Shown here: in pieces, positions 22,209 through 32,849 of the stretch
How the letters are laid out: every line of letters starts with the position of its first letter
Numbering within the stretch: the first letter of the stretch is position 1
Origin: Aplectana chamaeleonis
Lineage: Eukaryota > Nematoda > Chromadorea > Rhabditida > Cosmocercidae
DNA length: 64,000 nucleotides
Assembly: GCA_029168955.1 (NCBI GenBank)
Contig: JAPDOI010001482.1
Location: forward strand, 110,960 to 174,959
Direction: 5' to 3'
Made by a program: the position numbers and the translations under genes
Notes under the pieces: generated by a model
Database searches by the model: none
Seen by the model: only the letters and a program-made list of their open reading frames with translations
Told to the model about the DNA's origin: nothing

Positions 22209-23044
22209 ATCATTGAAAAATCATCACTGCAACCGGACTTGCATAGTGAGCGAACATCGCATCAAAAAATAGCGCTGAATATTGCTGGTTAGAGTCTACT
22301 CATGTTCATCGCCAACGGTCCGCTCTGACGGCGCGGCGAGTGTTGGCGCTTGCCTATCCACCCACCCCGCCATGACAGTACCGTTTAGTCATCCATGCTC
22401 ACCGTCTGCGCCTCCACAGTGGTTACATTCACTTCAAATGCTTATGACCTTTTCTCCTGTCGCCTCGCCAAGCGGCGCGGCTGGACCATTCTCACTCTCC
22501 GGCTAAAGAGGTGGGAAATCATTCATACTCGCCGCTCCACTGGAGAGGGCATTTGTCGCGACGATGGCGACGAAGAGCATGAATAAATAAATACTGAGTA
22601 TCAATGTAAGACAATGCGCTACTAAAGCACGTGCCACCTTGCTGTTCAATGCCACCTCGTCTAAGATCGATCACTGCAATTGGCACGGAGTAATAATATT
22701 CACAAATTAACACAGTACAATGCACACCAGTTTGGTCAGAAAACACGGTTCGAAGGAGGGAAAGCATCGGGAATAATTGACAACCTACGCCGATCTTCTC
22801 CTCTAATAAGCGATTCGGTAGCGCAACACCTTAGTGAGGTGAAAGGCATTCGTCTACAGGTAATCTATAGCAGGTTAAAATGCAAAATAGTATCAGCAGT
22901 ATTGCGCCGTGTAAGGAAAATGAAAAGACGAGAAATGATCTGAGCTGATACATTTGAGGAAGACATCTAAACAAGTACGCGTTTGCGAAGCAGTGATTCC
23001 TATGACAAGGGCATAACCAGACCGGGCAGCCAGAGCTACCTATA
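22209..23044. other. Gene-free stretch
   Basis: Short frames on both strands without domains. No array or clear inverted repeat. Confidence 0.4.
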
Positions 23045-23233
23045 CAGCATAGTTGTACAAATTCAAAAAAAAAATGTCGAACGAACGAAAATCGATATTT
23101 TTCCTTCGAAACTTTTTCGAACGAACGAAAAATGAGAAAATTTCGTTCGAAAAAATTTCGAACAAACGAAAACGAACGAAAAAAATTTCGAAACATCTTT
23201 CGAAAATTTCGTTCGTGTACTACTATACAGCCA
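23045..23233. mobile_element. Small element with TTCGAACGAACG repeats
   Basis: The core (23,075-23,215) consists of degenerate CGAACGAACGAAA and TTTCGTTCG words on both strands. Flanks CATAGTTGTACAAATTC (left) and the complement TATAGTAGTACACGAACG (right) look like imperfect inverted termini. The frames are artefacts. Confidence 0.5.
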
Positions 23234-23567
23234 TGTTCATCTGGTTGCCTACATCCCGGGCAGTCGAAAGAACCCCCTGCTTCCCGAATAATAGGGAAAA
23301 AAGAATCATGAGTCACTCTCCCAAGCGAAATCGAAAGGGCGAAAATGACGGGCGCTCCCTTCAACCCCTATAGCCGAGCAAAACTAGCCAAGTGGTTCAC
23401 GGCGCCGATTCCCAACCCGAACTCTTGGATTCGATCCACTCTGGTGGTAACGTTTTTTCACTGGGTTTTTCCAAGTCCAACAACTGTACGCGGTATTTCT
23501 ATGATAGTTCATCGACAATAATCGTCATTAGGAAGAAGATCAGCCATTCAGAAAAGGAAAACACGCT

Positions 23568-23790
23568 CTGGCGATTCTCGGCCCAGAGCCGCCTGACAGT
23601 TCGGCTCGTGTTCCCAATCTGCAAGTCGGCTTCTTTTGCCGTCCGGGCCACGGCTGTTGCTTCTTTCCGGGCTACTCCGGTTGGCCCGATTATCAACAGC
23701 AGTGGCCCGGAGATTGGGAAAACGAGCCGAACTGTCAGGCGGCTCCAATTCCTGTTCGGTGCGACTCGGGGTCGAGAATCGCCTGAGAGG
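23568..23790. repeat. Inverted repeat, about 223 bp
   Basis: GAGCCGCCTGACAGTTCGGC near 23,586 is matched exactly by its complement near 23,728. GGCGATTCTCG near 23,571 pairs with CGAGAATCGCC near 23,774. GTTCCCAATCT pairs with AGATTGGGAA. GTCCGGGCCACGGCTGTTG pairs with AACAGCAGTGGCCCGG-type sequence. Clear hairpin. Confidence 0.82.
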
Positions 23791-23997
23791 TAACGAATAT
23801 TCTAATAGAGTATTGTTCTTTATAACACTATCAATACTACTCGAGTCTTTCGAGCAGAAAAATCAACGCGGAATAGCTGCAATGGCCGTATAATCAATAA
23901 AAATGATAACTTCTCTGCCTGGCTAATGGCATTTGATCCAGAAGCACTGCGCCCTCAAGTATAGGCGCTCCCTTTGTGTTAATAAACGGCTACTGAC

Positions 23998-25613
23998 CAG
24001 GGCTGTGCGGAACTGTTCCGTTTCCGATTCCGTATTTCCGGTACTTTTTGGGCTGTTCCGTTCCGTTTCCTTTTTTTGTGCTCGGAAACGGAAGAAAATT
24101 TACTACAAGATAAAACGTCGCGCCTCCCCAGCCCTCAAAGCCGCGGTCTCTTTGTGATAATCACAGCGTGAGTCGAATTCTGATCGCTATGATCGGCGTC
24201 CCGCTCCTTCCAAACTTCTCAAAGCTTGCGGTCCCCCACCAACGCACTGGACGGTCCCAACTTGGGCTTGACCTTTGCGGCTAGAGAAGGCATATTCTGG
24301 GTACTTATGCACGAGTGAGTAAGCGATGTTATCTCGCAATCAAGCCTTGCTTAACATTATTATCTTAGTCGAAACTCATCATAGTTTGCCTCTCACACTT
24401 CTTATCACGATATTTTTCTCGAACCACTGAACTATTGGCTGATCATTACTCTTTCCTGCATCAGTACAAAACTTTTTTTTTACAATCGACTCGGCCGATG
24501 GAGGGATGAAAGAGGCAAAAACTTTTTCTCTTTGTCTGTCTAGCTACTAATGCCCTTGCGGCGTTGCAGTTCAGCTCAATAGAAGTTGCACGGTCAGGCA
24601 CACGTCGAGTTGAAGTCCTCTTTGTCAGCAGCATGAGCTGCCAACTCATACTGGGTTTCGACTTCTCATCGGCAGCTTGTGCTGCAGTTACATAACAACG
24701 CCTGTTGCTGCCGACGAGGGGTTGAACTCGATGTCGGCATTCGAGTGCGACCCCTCATCAACAGCAGCATGTGTTGCTAGCAGCAGCGCGTTATGCCAAT
24801 GGAGAGTCTTTGAGCCACCACCTCCTCTACCGGAGCTAGGTGCGACCCGCAGCAAGGACGTCAACTTTGCTAAGGTACGCAACAAAGGCATAATTCTTGA
24901 TACGGTTCACAACAAGAATGCTTCCCTATGATGCGCTGTGGGGATGATTTTCTCAGCGCTCAAAATCGACATCCACAAAGTTGTGTAACATCGGCGTGGA
25001 TCGGGAAGAGACTTTGCGTTCACTGTTGAAGGTTAGCGCAAACTCGGGGCACCTATGCTATAGCATATGGCACCGAGTTTGCCCCAACCTTCAACAGTGA
25101 ACGCGAAGTCTCTTCACGATCCATGTCGATGTTACTCGAGATCACCTTCTCAGATCGGCTTCAAGCAAACAGTCTCAACACAAGTGGGTGCCATGTGTAC
25201 CTGCAGCCGTGGTAGAACAGCGATTGCAATGAAAAATCCATCGAAAGGAAAAACTCGACATCGGAGAGATAAGCAGCACACTAGAGAAGGAGTCGCCCGA
25301 GCAGACTTGCTTGCAGTCCAATAGAAGAACCTGCAGCTGCACGTCTTCCTTTCATACCTAAATTCTATTTGCCCTCGGTTCGCAAGCACTTCTAGACCGC
25401 AGCCACATTGGTTGTGAGCGAATAGATTGAGGTCACAAGCTATCGAATCACATCTGCAAGCCGTGGGTAGCGAAGAAAATTATTATTGAAGCGTACTATG
25501 ATTTTTAGTTAACTTCCGTTTCCGTTTCCGGATTTCCGTCTCCGGCGATTTTCAGACATTTTTCTTCCGTTCCCGTTTCCGAAAATCTTGAAAAAGATTT
25601 CCGCACAGCCCTG
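23998..25613. mobile_element. hAT-like non-autonomous element 2
   Basis: The terminus CAGGGCTGTGCGGAA at both ends in inverted orientation. An exact 8-bp duplication CTACTGAC flanks it (23,990-23,997 and 25,614-25,621). The subterminal regions are full of GTTCCGTTTCC-type repeats on both sides (24,012-24,100 and 25,510-25,590). It is 1.6 kb, with no transposase. The interior has a palindrome at 25,003-25,125 and GCAGCA-rich degenerate sequence at 24,600-24,800. Confidence 0.9.
25003..25125. repeat. Palindrome inside hAT-like element 2
   Basis: GAGACTTTGCGTTCACTGTT near 25,007 pairs with AACAGTGAACGCGAAGTCTC near 25,092. Towards the centre CAAACTCGG and GCACC pair with GGCACCGAGTTTG around CTATGCTATAGCATA. 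Confidence 0.85.
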
Positions 25614-25621
25614 CTACTGAC

Positions 25622-26784
25622 CACTGAACATGAGTCGTGTCATGACTTTTTTTACTGAAAAACGGAACGCTCGTCGATGAAACACCACAGGTGTTTATAT
25701 TGGTGTTAATCTCTGTTACCGCGCTTTCCTTTTGTAAGTATTTGTTAGTCTTTCCTAGGACAATTTTCTTCGATAAACTCTAATATGAACACCGCTCACA
25801 ACTGCTTGTTTCGGAAAATACCATGGAATATTGTCTGCAGGAAAGGGGGCTGTGCCCCAGGATTCTCTAGCTGAAGGTCAATTGTACGGTAGCTAAATGG
25901 CATTATAATTACCGTGAACTGCCGAAAGACTCTAAACGAGCCTCATATTCGTGCTCGGCACACAGGACCCACCCAGGCGAAGTTTGGGCAATAAAAAAAG
26001 TGCTGACATCTAGAGCCCCATAGGTAGCCCAATCCCATTATAGCTGGTTCAGAGGTAAGGGAGGAAAATTTCGTCGAAACTTTGTTCAGGAAGACAAATT
26101 GGGGTGCAAAATAAAAATCTGAGAAGGCATACACCATTGAATGTGCGCGTGCACATTCACCAAAAATGCGCAGAATTTCAGGCATAGAAAGTGATAGAGT
26201 TGACAAAAGGTGGAGGGGCAGACAATCCCGCGCGCAAAGTGCACGCGCCCTCTTTTGGTGTATGCCGGCTCGGAGGTCCGCTTGTTGTGTTTTCGAAGAA
26301 TACGGCAGGTTACGGTAGCTGAGTGGTAATATGCCTACTTAGCCCTTCACTTTTTGGTTCAGAACTTTTTTCACTCCTACATACTCGGGCAGCTAGGATG
26401 GGGTTTTTATGACTACGCGGGAGGTAGTTCATCAGAAACGCATGGTTCTATGGGTAGTTCCGGCAGCCCGGTATGGTCATTCCGTTACGAGTGAAAATCG
26501 TGGGAAATTTGAGAGAGGGGAAGGGTTGTAATAGCCTTATGCTACGATAATTCGCATAAATATCGCTACAAATAGCTCGTATTTCTGATTGAAGGAACCG
26601 CTTCGTGGGGCGCACACGATTAGAAATTTCATCTCAACTGTACAGCCAGACTGATTGACTATATGACTCCCTGACTGAGGTAGAAGCCGAGGGTCACAAG
26701 TACGTTGACAACCTGTTACATCAAGGCAATAACCGAATAATAACTAGTACCCAACTGTAATTCCATAGAAATCTTTCTGACCGC
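25622..26784. other. Gene-free stretch, 3' side of the host gene
   Basis: No exon-like segment, array or inverted repeat was recognised between the hAT-like element 2 and the stop codon of the minus-strand gene. It may include that gene's 3' untranslated region. Confidence 0.4.
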
Positions 26785-26929
26785 TTATGGTTCGCTAATA
26801 CTACTCATTTGAATGCGCAAAGGTCGCTCCTTCCTTCGAGCAACCGCAGCCATCGACTGCCCATTTTCCTTAATTTGAATCTGCTTTCTATCCTCAACAG
26901 AAAGTTCTTTTGGAACTTCAGCCATGTCT
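26785..26929 (-). CDS. USP47-like gene, last exon
   Basis: It begins after a TTTTTTTTCAG acceptor with A-GAC-ATG-GCT (completing the Arg codon split by the intron) and ends at TAA. Encodes DMAEVPKELSVEDRKQIQ, then KERPLRI and SISEP. The 57-bp intron before it has no stop and is a multiple of three, so intron retention would add 19 residues; the donor AG|GTACGA and acceptor support splicing. Confidence 0.7.
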
Positions 26930-29900
26930 CTGAAAAAAAAAGCTGGAAAATGAGGAAAAACAACAAATAGTTGCAATATATCGTACCTATAGTAGATCAC
27001 TCGTCCACCAATTCGTTCAATGACATCACCTGGAGCGTAGGAGGGTTGAGCAGAGAATTTCACAGTGCCGTCTAACATAGCCAAACGACTCAAGGCAAAC
27101 GGCCATTTCTCCCATGAGCTGCCCACCTAACAAAGAATGGTGTACTGATCAATCTCCATGAAAAAGAATATACACACCTCAGTGAAAGCAAGCCTATCCA
27201 CAGGGATTCCTGACATGAAAGAGACGCTATTTGCGAAAGCCTCCATTTGATTCGTAGCATTGGGATCAACAAGTACTTCATGAATACTAGAGACCTCCAC
27301 AGTAGATGGCCTGAACCTTCGCACGAGGATGGGTGTACCCGGCTGACCAACTAGGCGTTCGTCTGAAAGCACAAGTTATTCCCGGATGCCTCAGTACACG
27401 ACACACTGGAGAGAAAGTTCCGTATCCCAAATTTCGCGGGAATTTGGACTACAGTGATGATCTATAATGTTGTGGCCCGTCTGGTCACCGCGTTGACCTC
27501 TGAAATTGGGGATGCGTTATCGGTAGCCGTGTGACCCGTGACCGCCCACGTTGAGTGTTTTTCGTTGTTGTCTACCGACCTGGGTGGTCTAGCGAGAAAA
27601 CAAGTCGTACAAAAGGTGACTGGGTTTCACACTGGGTGTGTTAGCTGTGCTCTGGTGTTCTGCTCTGGTGTGCCTGCTGGTTGGATAATCTACAAATGAA
27701 TCTTCTACTATTTCTCTAGTCCTGCAGTGGCAGCGAATCTCTTGTAAGAAAGAAAGTGAGAAGATCCGTAAGAGACTTGTATCTGAGGGATACAACATAT
27801 AAAATGATGGCAGGTGAAATTAATCTTTCGATCAGCCAAGTTTACACTGTTTCCGCTTCTAATACCAGGGGTGGCGCAAGCAAAAATGGGTTCGCGAGTG
27901 CAGATACCTGCTGGTGTTCCTCGTTTTTACGCATTGCACTGGTTCTGAATTTTTGAAATTATCTATGAAGCACGCTTTGTCGAGCTCTCTAGGCCATTTC
28001 AGAAGACTCATCAATCGGTACCTCGGGAACTGACTTATCGGATCACCACGTTCTGCCATATTGCTATTTAATACCATTACTGTTTTACTTCTACTGATTA
28101 GGAACTACTTGCGCATTTGGGTTTGAAGCGTGATCTCTTGTCACATATAAATAAATGATAAATTCCGCATTTCGATTTCTAAAAGGGCGGATACCGGAAT
28201 AGATTGCGAAATCACGTCAAATCAATATACTTCCTCCGATGTTCATCCCTTTAGCGTACTACTGGACTTAAGGGTTCAACGCCCAAGTAATCGAGCACTC
28301 TAAAAGCTCAAACAATGCTCGAATTTGAACGTCGACACAATATCACAGCGTCCGCGCCAATTTCGCAAAAAGCAGCCGCGGAAGCATAGGCTGTTTCATC
28401 ATGGGGTTCCCATGACTCATCGCGCAACATGAGGGTACACACACTGCTCCCCCGCCTTCTCTCCTCTGAAAATAAAATGAAAATGAACAGAAAGCCCTTG
28501 AAGTGAAATACCTCTAATTATTTGAAATTAGACATTGTTTGACCATTGAGCTCCACGACAGTCGAGTGTATCAGCTGGATTCAAGACGAACTTCATTGGA
28601 CGACTACTATATGATGGCACTTCTCTCAACCGAACCCTAAAAAGGAAAATTTTCCACCAAGAAGACAGCATGAAACTAGAAAAGCTGCAGTAAAACCGTA
28701 CTGGTCCATTGTCAATCGCTGAGCATATATTTCCGAATACAGATGAATACACTGCAACATCAAATCTCCAATAGATGTTTGCTTCGATGCTGGACACTCA
28801 AACAAGACCTTCCAATTGTCGCGCTGCAGCAAAATGATGATTTGCGAATAAGAAAAGTGTATTTCACCAGAGTGAATATTAAGGTGAAGGAACAAACATT
28901 GAGCTCCTCCAAATCGAACTGGACCACACGAATAAGCTTCTCATCATCTTTCAGAGGAGGCCTCAATTTGATACCCAGCTGAAATGCAGATGAGTAAGTG
29001 GAGGAATTGGAGAATTTATGTCATTCGCGGCCTGGCGATAAAGCAGATTATAAGACGACCAAATAATTATTGAATTGAGGAGATATTAAGGGAAATTTAG
29101 CCGTCAGTTTCTCGAATGCATTCATATGTGAAGCGGGCTATTCAATGGTACAATAGCGAACAAAAATCTATTCACATCTGCCTTTCTTCGAATATCTTTG
29201 CTCTTATTGAGGCTTTAATACGATATTGTCAGTCATATGCAGAAATAACGGAGTATGCTGCAGGACTATAACCCAAATGCGCATCGATGGGGAAGATTAA
29301 TCGTCAATATTCGCAAACTTCGACTCTTTACCTCTTTTTTTACTAGTTCACTTTCTTCGCCGTCTTCGATTTTCTCTTGGCGATTTTTTAATTTCGATAT
29401 GTTGGTCGTTTACTTGAAAGTAGAATTGTGTTTCATAGCTTTCGAAGATCTATCATGATTTCCTAGAATGGGTCTGTCACGTGCAGCCTGGACCACAATA
29501 CAAGCCGTTTAAGAGAAACTAAACTTTGAACGGTCCACTTGCAAATGGTAAACAGCCCTTCATAGGAACATTTAGAAACTACAGCTTTCTGTGTAACAAA
29601 CACAGGTTAGCAGTCACTCCAGCCGTTCACAGATAATCGATGGAACACGTGAAGTTGTCGATATTTTTACAAGACACGTTAATGCCAGCAGAACACAATA
29701 TACACACATGTGCTTACCTTCAGGACGTTGTCCAAAGCGCCTCGAATCGCCTCATCATCCTTGTTGTTGCATTCATATCGCTTTGGTCATCTTGCTTCAA
29801 AAAAGTCGTTGAGAAATGAAATCGGAAATTACGGAAATGCAGGGGAAACCTAACCCTATAGTGCTTCATAACAACAAACTGCATTGGGATCTATGGAGAG

Positions 29901-29944
29901 TTTCCGTCCTAGCCAGCTCTTGAGTTTCCCAGAAGGCAATGGCG
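26785..29944 (-). CDS. USP47-like ubiquitin hydrolase, C-terminal region (multi-exon, partial)
   Basis: The only convincing host gene. Spliced segments give a protein resembling the C-terminal ubiquitin-like domains of USP47, a cytosolic deubiquitinase. Landmarks in order: LGIKLRPPLKDDEKLIRVV, FDLEELN, FVLNPADTLDCRG, SSIHEVLVDPN, FMSGIPVDRLAFTE, VIYYRDMAEVPKELS and ARRKERPLRIQMSSIS before the stop at 26,785. Reading phase is kept across five of the introns, which are 51-74 bp, begin GT and end AG, with TTTCAG or TTTTAG-like acceptors as in nematodes. The exon at 28,337-28,465 is joined less certainly because its boundaries need weak sites. Upstream exons at 29,718 and 29,880 are tentative. 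The Cys/His catalytic domain is not visible in the window, so either it lies beyond the mariner and SINE region to the right or the gene is truncated. Confidence 0.65.
26987..27126 (-). CDS. USP47-like gene, penultimate exon
   Basis: It starts after TTGTTAG with GTG GGC AGC and ends TAT-AG|GTACGA. Encodes VGSSWEKWPFALSRLAMLD to GGRVIYYR. In-phase with both neighbours. Confidence 0.7.
27178..27362 (-). CDS. USP47-like gene, exon with EVLVDPN and GIPVDRLAF
   Basis: The acceptor is GCTTTCAG. The exon starts with two bases of a split codon and ends GAG|GTGTGT. The encoded SIHEVLVDPNATNQMEAF and SGIPVDRLAF resemble a ubiquitin-like fold segment conserved in USP47 proteins. The intron after it is 51 bp. 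Confidence 0.72.
28337..28465 (-). CDS. USP47-like gene, probable exon (LMLRDESWEPHD)
   Basis: It follows a TTTATTTTCAG acceptor and encodes LMLRDESWEPHDETAYASAA and FCEIGADAVIL. With a donor at TTGT|GTCGAC the phase fits the next exon across a roughly 970-bp intron. The donor is atypical, and the join to the preceding exon is ambiguous (phase fits only with the alternative acceptor CAGAG or a weak upstream donor). Confidence 0.5.
28534..28636 (-). CDS. USP47-like gene, exon with FVLNPADTLDCRG
   Basis: The acceptor is CCTTTTTAG. The first base completes a Gln codon, then VRLREVPSYSSRPMKFVLNP and ADTLDCRGAQ. If the weak donor AAT|GTCTAA is not used, translation would stop at the TAA at 28,528-28,530, so this could alternatively be a gene end. 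Confidence 0.65.
28702..28823 (-). CDS. USP47-like gene, exon with WKVLFECPASKQTSIGDLM
   Basis: It starts after TTGCTGCAG in phase 0 and ends GAC-CA|GTACGG. Encodes 40 residues including QCIHLYSEIYAQRLTMD. The 65-bp intron that follows contains in-frame sequence but the phase change requires splicing. Confidence 0.68.
28898..28978 (-). CDS. USP47-like gene, exon with RPPLKDDEKLIRVVQFDLEE
   Basis: 27 codons between a CATTTCAG acceptor and an AAT|GTTTGT donor, both nematode-like. In-phase with the following exon through a 74-bp intron. Confidence 0.68.
29718..29780 (-). CDS. USP47-like gene, tentative upstream exon
   Basis: Encodes 21 residues starting RYECNNKDDEAI and ending DNVLK at AAG|GTAAGC, a strong donor. 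The acceptor (CCAAAG) is weak. A further open stretch follows after a TTACACAG acceptor near 29,588 and may be the next exon. Confidence 0.4.
29880..29944 (-). CDS. USP47-like gene, tentative upstream exon
   Basis: Encodes PLPSGKLKSWLGRKLSIDP then NA, between a GATTCAG acceptor and a GCA|GTTTGT donor, in phase with the 29,718 exon. The composition is protein-like, but no family match is certain. Confidence 0.4.
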
Positions 29945-30544
29945 CTGAATCGACATCAAGATATCATAAACTGGAATTCGCAACAAATAAAAACTTTTTG
30001 AGACATCATGTAATGCATAACCTTATTATACTGACTATTTTCCACAGAAGACACAAGTCTCCACTATACTGCGACTCTGAATCACCACTCGTTACAGGAT
30101 AACCGACGGTACTGGAGTATTGTTTGGAAGATTCAGTCATCGATCGCTCTCCAAGATGAGGGACGCACCATCAACAGCTCTTCAGCAGTGTCTCCCACTT
30201 AAACAAACCCGTTTTGTTTAATTGAGAATCGATTGAAATGAACAGTTTGTCTTCGTTTTTGAGACAATGATGCGCTAGCTTTCTGTATTCTCTTGCACAC
30301 GTTGGAATAGCGTTTCGGTTCGTACATCGCTTTGTCACAAAGAGCGCTTGCAAAAAACGAATAAGTTCAAATTTCTGTCAGCGCTCAAGTAGACGAGCGG
30401 TACCATTAGATTGTCCACAAACGTAAATAAGGACGTTCTTTTTGCAAAGGAACTTTCTTACTAGAGGCTCCACTAACTACTCGTGACTATGGTGCGCATG
30501 GATAGCTAGCGTCTCTGCTTTGATAAAATCTAAAGACTCGAGAT
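29945..30544. other. Region that may hold further exons of the minus-strand gene
   Basis: On the minus strand, 30,171-30,353 is open for about 60 codons (CAREYRKLAHHCLKNEDKL) and 30,050-30,140 can encode an acidic serine-rich stretch (SGDSESQYSGDL). Neither has secure splice sites. Confidence 0.35.
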
Positions 30545-30790
30545 TCAGATGCGCCAAGAAAAAAATCGTCCGAAAAAAAAGAGAGGAAGTTTAAAGAAGG
30601 GGACAAGGACAAAGAAAAAGGAAAAGGGACAGAGAAAATACTTTGAGGGAGAAAAGCAAAGTTCCCAGGGATTCGGAGGAAGAAGTGAAGACGGGAGAGA
30701 AAAAAAGGGCATGAGAAAAAGGAGGAGAGGACGATTGAGGATAAAGACCGTGAGGAGAGAGACGAAAGAAAAGAGACAGAACTAAATTGG
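30545..30790 (+). repeat. Purine-rich tract (about 245 bp)
   Basis: The plus strand is almost entirely A and G in runs such as AAAGGAAAAGGGACAGAGAAAA, with few pyrimidines. The open frame across it is lysine/arginine-rich by composition and is not a credible gene. It lies between the host gene and the mariner relic. Confidence 0.75.
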
Positions 30791-30989
30791 ATAGGCTTAA
30801 AATTCAATGTTTACATCATTTTGAAGCTTCACACTGGTATGGTCTTCTTTCGCTTTTTTCTGATTTTCGTTTATTTCATTTCTTTCTTCGAGAATTTCCA
30901 AGTCGAATGTCTACGATGCTATCTGAGGGCAATAGCAGATCCGTATAATTTTTCTTCATGGGTTCTCAAACTTGGATCGAAAGGCTGTG

Positions 30990-32012
30990 AGAAGGCTCAC
31001 ATTAAAATATTGCGAAAACGTGGGGGACCTCCAGACGTCTTTTCAATTAGCAGTACTCAACTCTGGTTCTCAGGAAATTCCGATACGGAGACACAAACCT
31101 CCAAGATGAGCCAGGCCAAGGTCGGATCCTGAACTTGATGACGACTGCCTTACAGAGTCACTGGTGGAGTCGGATCCACGAAAAACTGTTCGTGAATTAG
31201 CGGGAGAACTTCAAGTATCGTGTTCGACCGTCGCCAACCATTTGGAGAAACTTGGAAGAAGTGAAAAAGATGGATCAGTGGGTACCCCATGAATTGAGCG
31301 CTATCAGATCTCATCGGCGCTGCTTTTGCGTAACAAGAACGAGCCTTTCCTAGATCGAATTGTTACCTGCGATGAGAAATGGACTCTGTACAATAACCGA
31401 ACACGTTCTGCGCAGTGGTTGAACAAACATGAGACCCCGAAACATTTTCCGGAAGCAGAAATTGCATTAAAGAACACTATGGTCACTGTTTGGTGGAATT
31501 ACACAGAAGTTTTACATCACGAGTTCATAAAACCGTGTGAATCGATAAACTACCTACCGTCACCAAATCGACAAAACGCATCAGAAACTGGCGCGTGCAA
31601 ATCCAGAAATGGTCAACAGAAATGTTTCAATCCTTCTTCACGATAATGCTAGACCACACGTCTCAAGAAGAAAGCTCCAGAAGTTGAATGACCCGGCTAT
31701 GAAACTCTGCCTCATCCAACATACTCACCAGACCTGTCGCCAATGGATTACCATGTTTTCAAAGCACCTCAACAATTTCATCAAGAGCAAGGTGTTCAAG
31801 AGTCAGACCGATGCTGAAACTGCCTTCATCGACTTCATTGCTTCCAGAAGTTCGAATTTCTACCTGGGGTATTTATGATCTAGTAAAACGTTGGCAGAGA
31901 AGTATCGATTCTAACGGTGGTTATTTTGTTTAATAAAGTTTTGTTCGAGTTGAGTTATGGACGTTTGATGTCACGCGTCAAAAAACGCAATTTATTTGTG
32001 GACAGCCTAATA
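30990..32012 (+). pseudogene. mariner transposase relic (DD34D family)
   Basis: Shifting frames show RKFRYGDTNLQDEP near 31,075, the helix-turn-helix part SDPRKTVRELAGELQVSC near 31,165-31,220, VTCDEKWTLYNN (first catalytic Asp) near 31,365, VWWNYTEVLHHEF near 31,490, and LLHDNARPHVS (second catalytic Asp) near 31,635. The third-Asp region is frameshifted (near 31,715-31,765). The 3' inverted terminus candidate is TTTGTGGACAGCCTAATA at about 31,995-32,012. No matching 5' terminus was found. Dead copy. Confidence 0.88.
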
Positions 32013-32071
32013 GAATGATACTGATTAGGTCAGCATGAGCACACACAATACATTATACAGCCATTTTCGCA

Positions 32072-32541
32072 TTAAAGGCAATGTTCACGATAAATTATGG
32101 GTGTTCAGTTTCTTACAGATTACAATAGGTCAAGTGCTTACTATGACGGCAGCGTCAGAAAGATCTGCGAAAAGAGACGGGAAAGCACTTTTTCCGCCAA
32201 ATCAGGATCTCTTGTGTGACGTCCCATTTTTGAGAATGTGAGGATTGACCGGTGTGAAGGAATGAAGTCTTTCCATGTGATAACGTGATCATATCCTATG
32301 CACCGACTTAGTGAAGCCATTTGTGTTGCTAACCGGCTGTTTACGTGCTGGAGCTTCTTCAGAAAGGAATGGGCGGGGTCTCCGGGAAAGGGTGGAGTCT
32401 CCGGACGTTGGGGGTGCTTCGTTTGGGCACTTCTAGATGTTCTTTTTCGCGTTCTTTCTTCGTGATCGGCTCACCATCCAATACACCGTAAGTTCTCTGA
32501 AAAAAAAACGCCAGCTTTTTCATCGTGAACACTGCCTTTAA
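32072..32541. mobile_element. TTAAAGGCA-family MITE
   Basis: The left end TTAAAGGCAATGTTCACGAT is repeated inverted at the right end (complement TTAAAGGCAGTGTTCACGAT). About 470 bp. The interior shows no gene. A minus-strand open frame ending at 32,359 crosses it by chance. Confidence 0.72.
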
Positions 32542-32639
32542 GTAAGCCGGACAGAAGTGGGTGAACGCGGCGGTCGCGTTGTGCGTTTGAGGCAAATCAC
32601 ATTTCGGCTTTCATAGTCTCGCTGACAACTTTTCTTTCA

Positions 32640-32845
32640 TTATTTGAACTAATTCGTCTAGTATCAAAGGCGCGTGTAGGGCAGTGGCAAGAGGCGGCAC
32701 TGTCTCTTGCCTCGGAGGATAAGGACGCCGACCTGAACATTGGAAGGCACCCGCAAGTCATTGTATAGGCCCAATACACATGCAAAAGCCTCTGCAATTC
32801 TGGATGGAAGTCGAATGTGTGGCGCATCCCCAGAGTAATTGATAT
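32640..32845 (+). mobile_element. tRNA-derived SINE copy 2
   Basis: An A-box-like GTGTAGGGCAGTGGCAAGAGG (32,672 region) is followed by GGCACTGTCTC. The 3' part CACCCGCAAGTCATTGTA and GTCGAATGTGTGGCGCATCC matches the 3' part of the 21.2-kb copy. The region between is partly deleted. Confidence 0.6.
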
Positions 32846-32849
32846 CCGC

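Noticed and set aside
27589..27956. Possible extra exons of the USP47-like gene in the large intron
   Set aside because: Short frames on both strands without phase-compatible splice sites or similarity.
30487..30807. Lys/Arg-rich or Ser/Phe-rich frames over the purine tract
   Set aside because: Low-complexity purine sequence; frames on both strands open for the same reason.
32359..32595. Minus-strand exon after a TTTTTTTTCAG-like acceptor
   Set aside because: Most of it lies inside the TTAAAGGCA MITE and its flank, and the peptide matches nothing in the neighbouring USP47-like gene.
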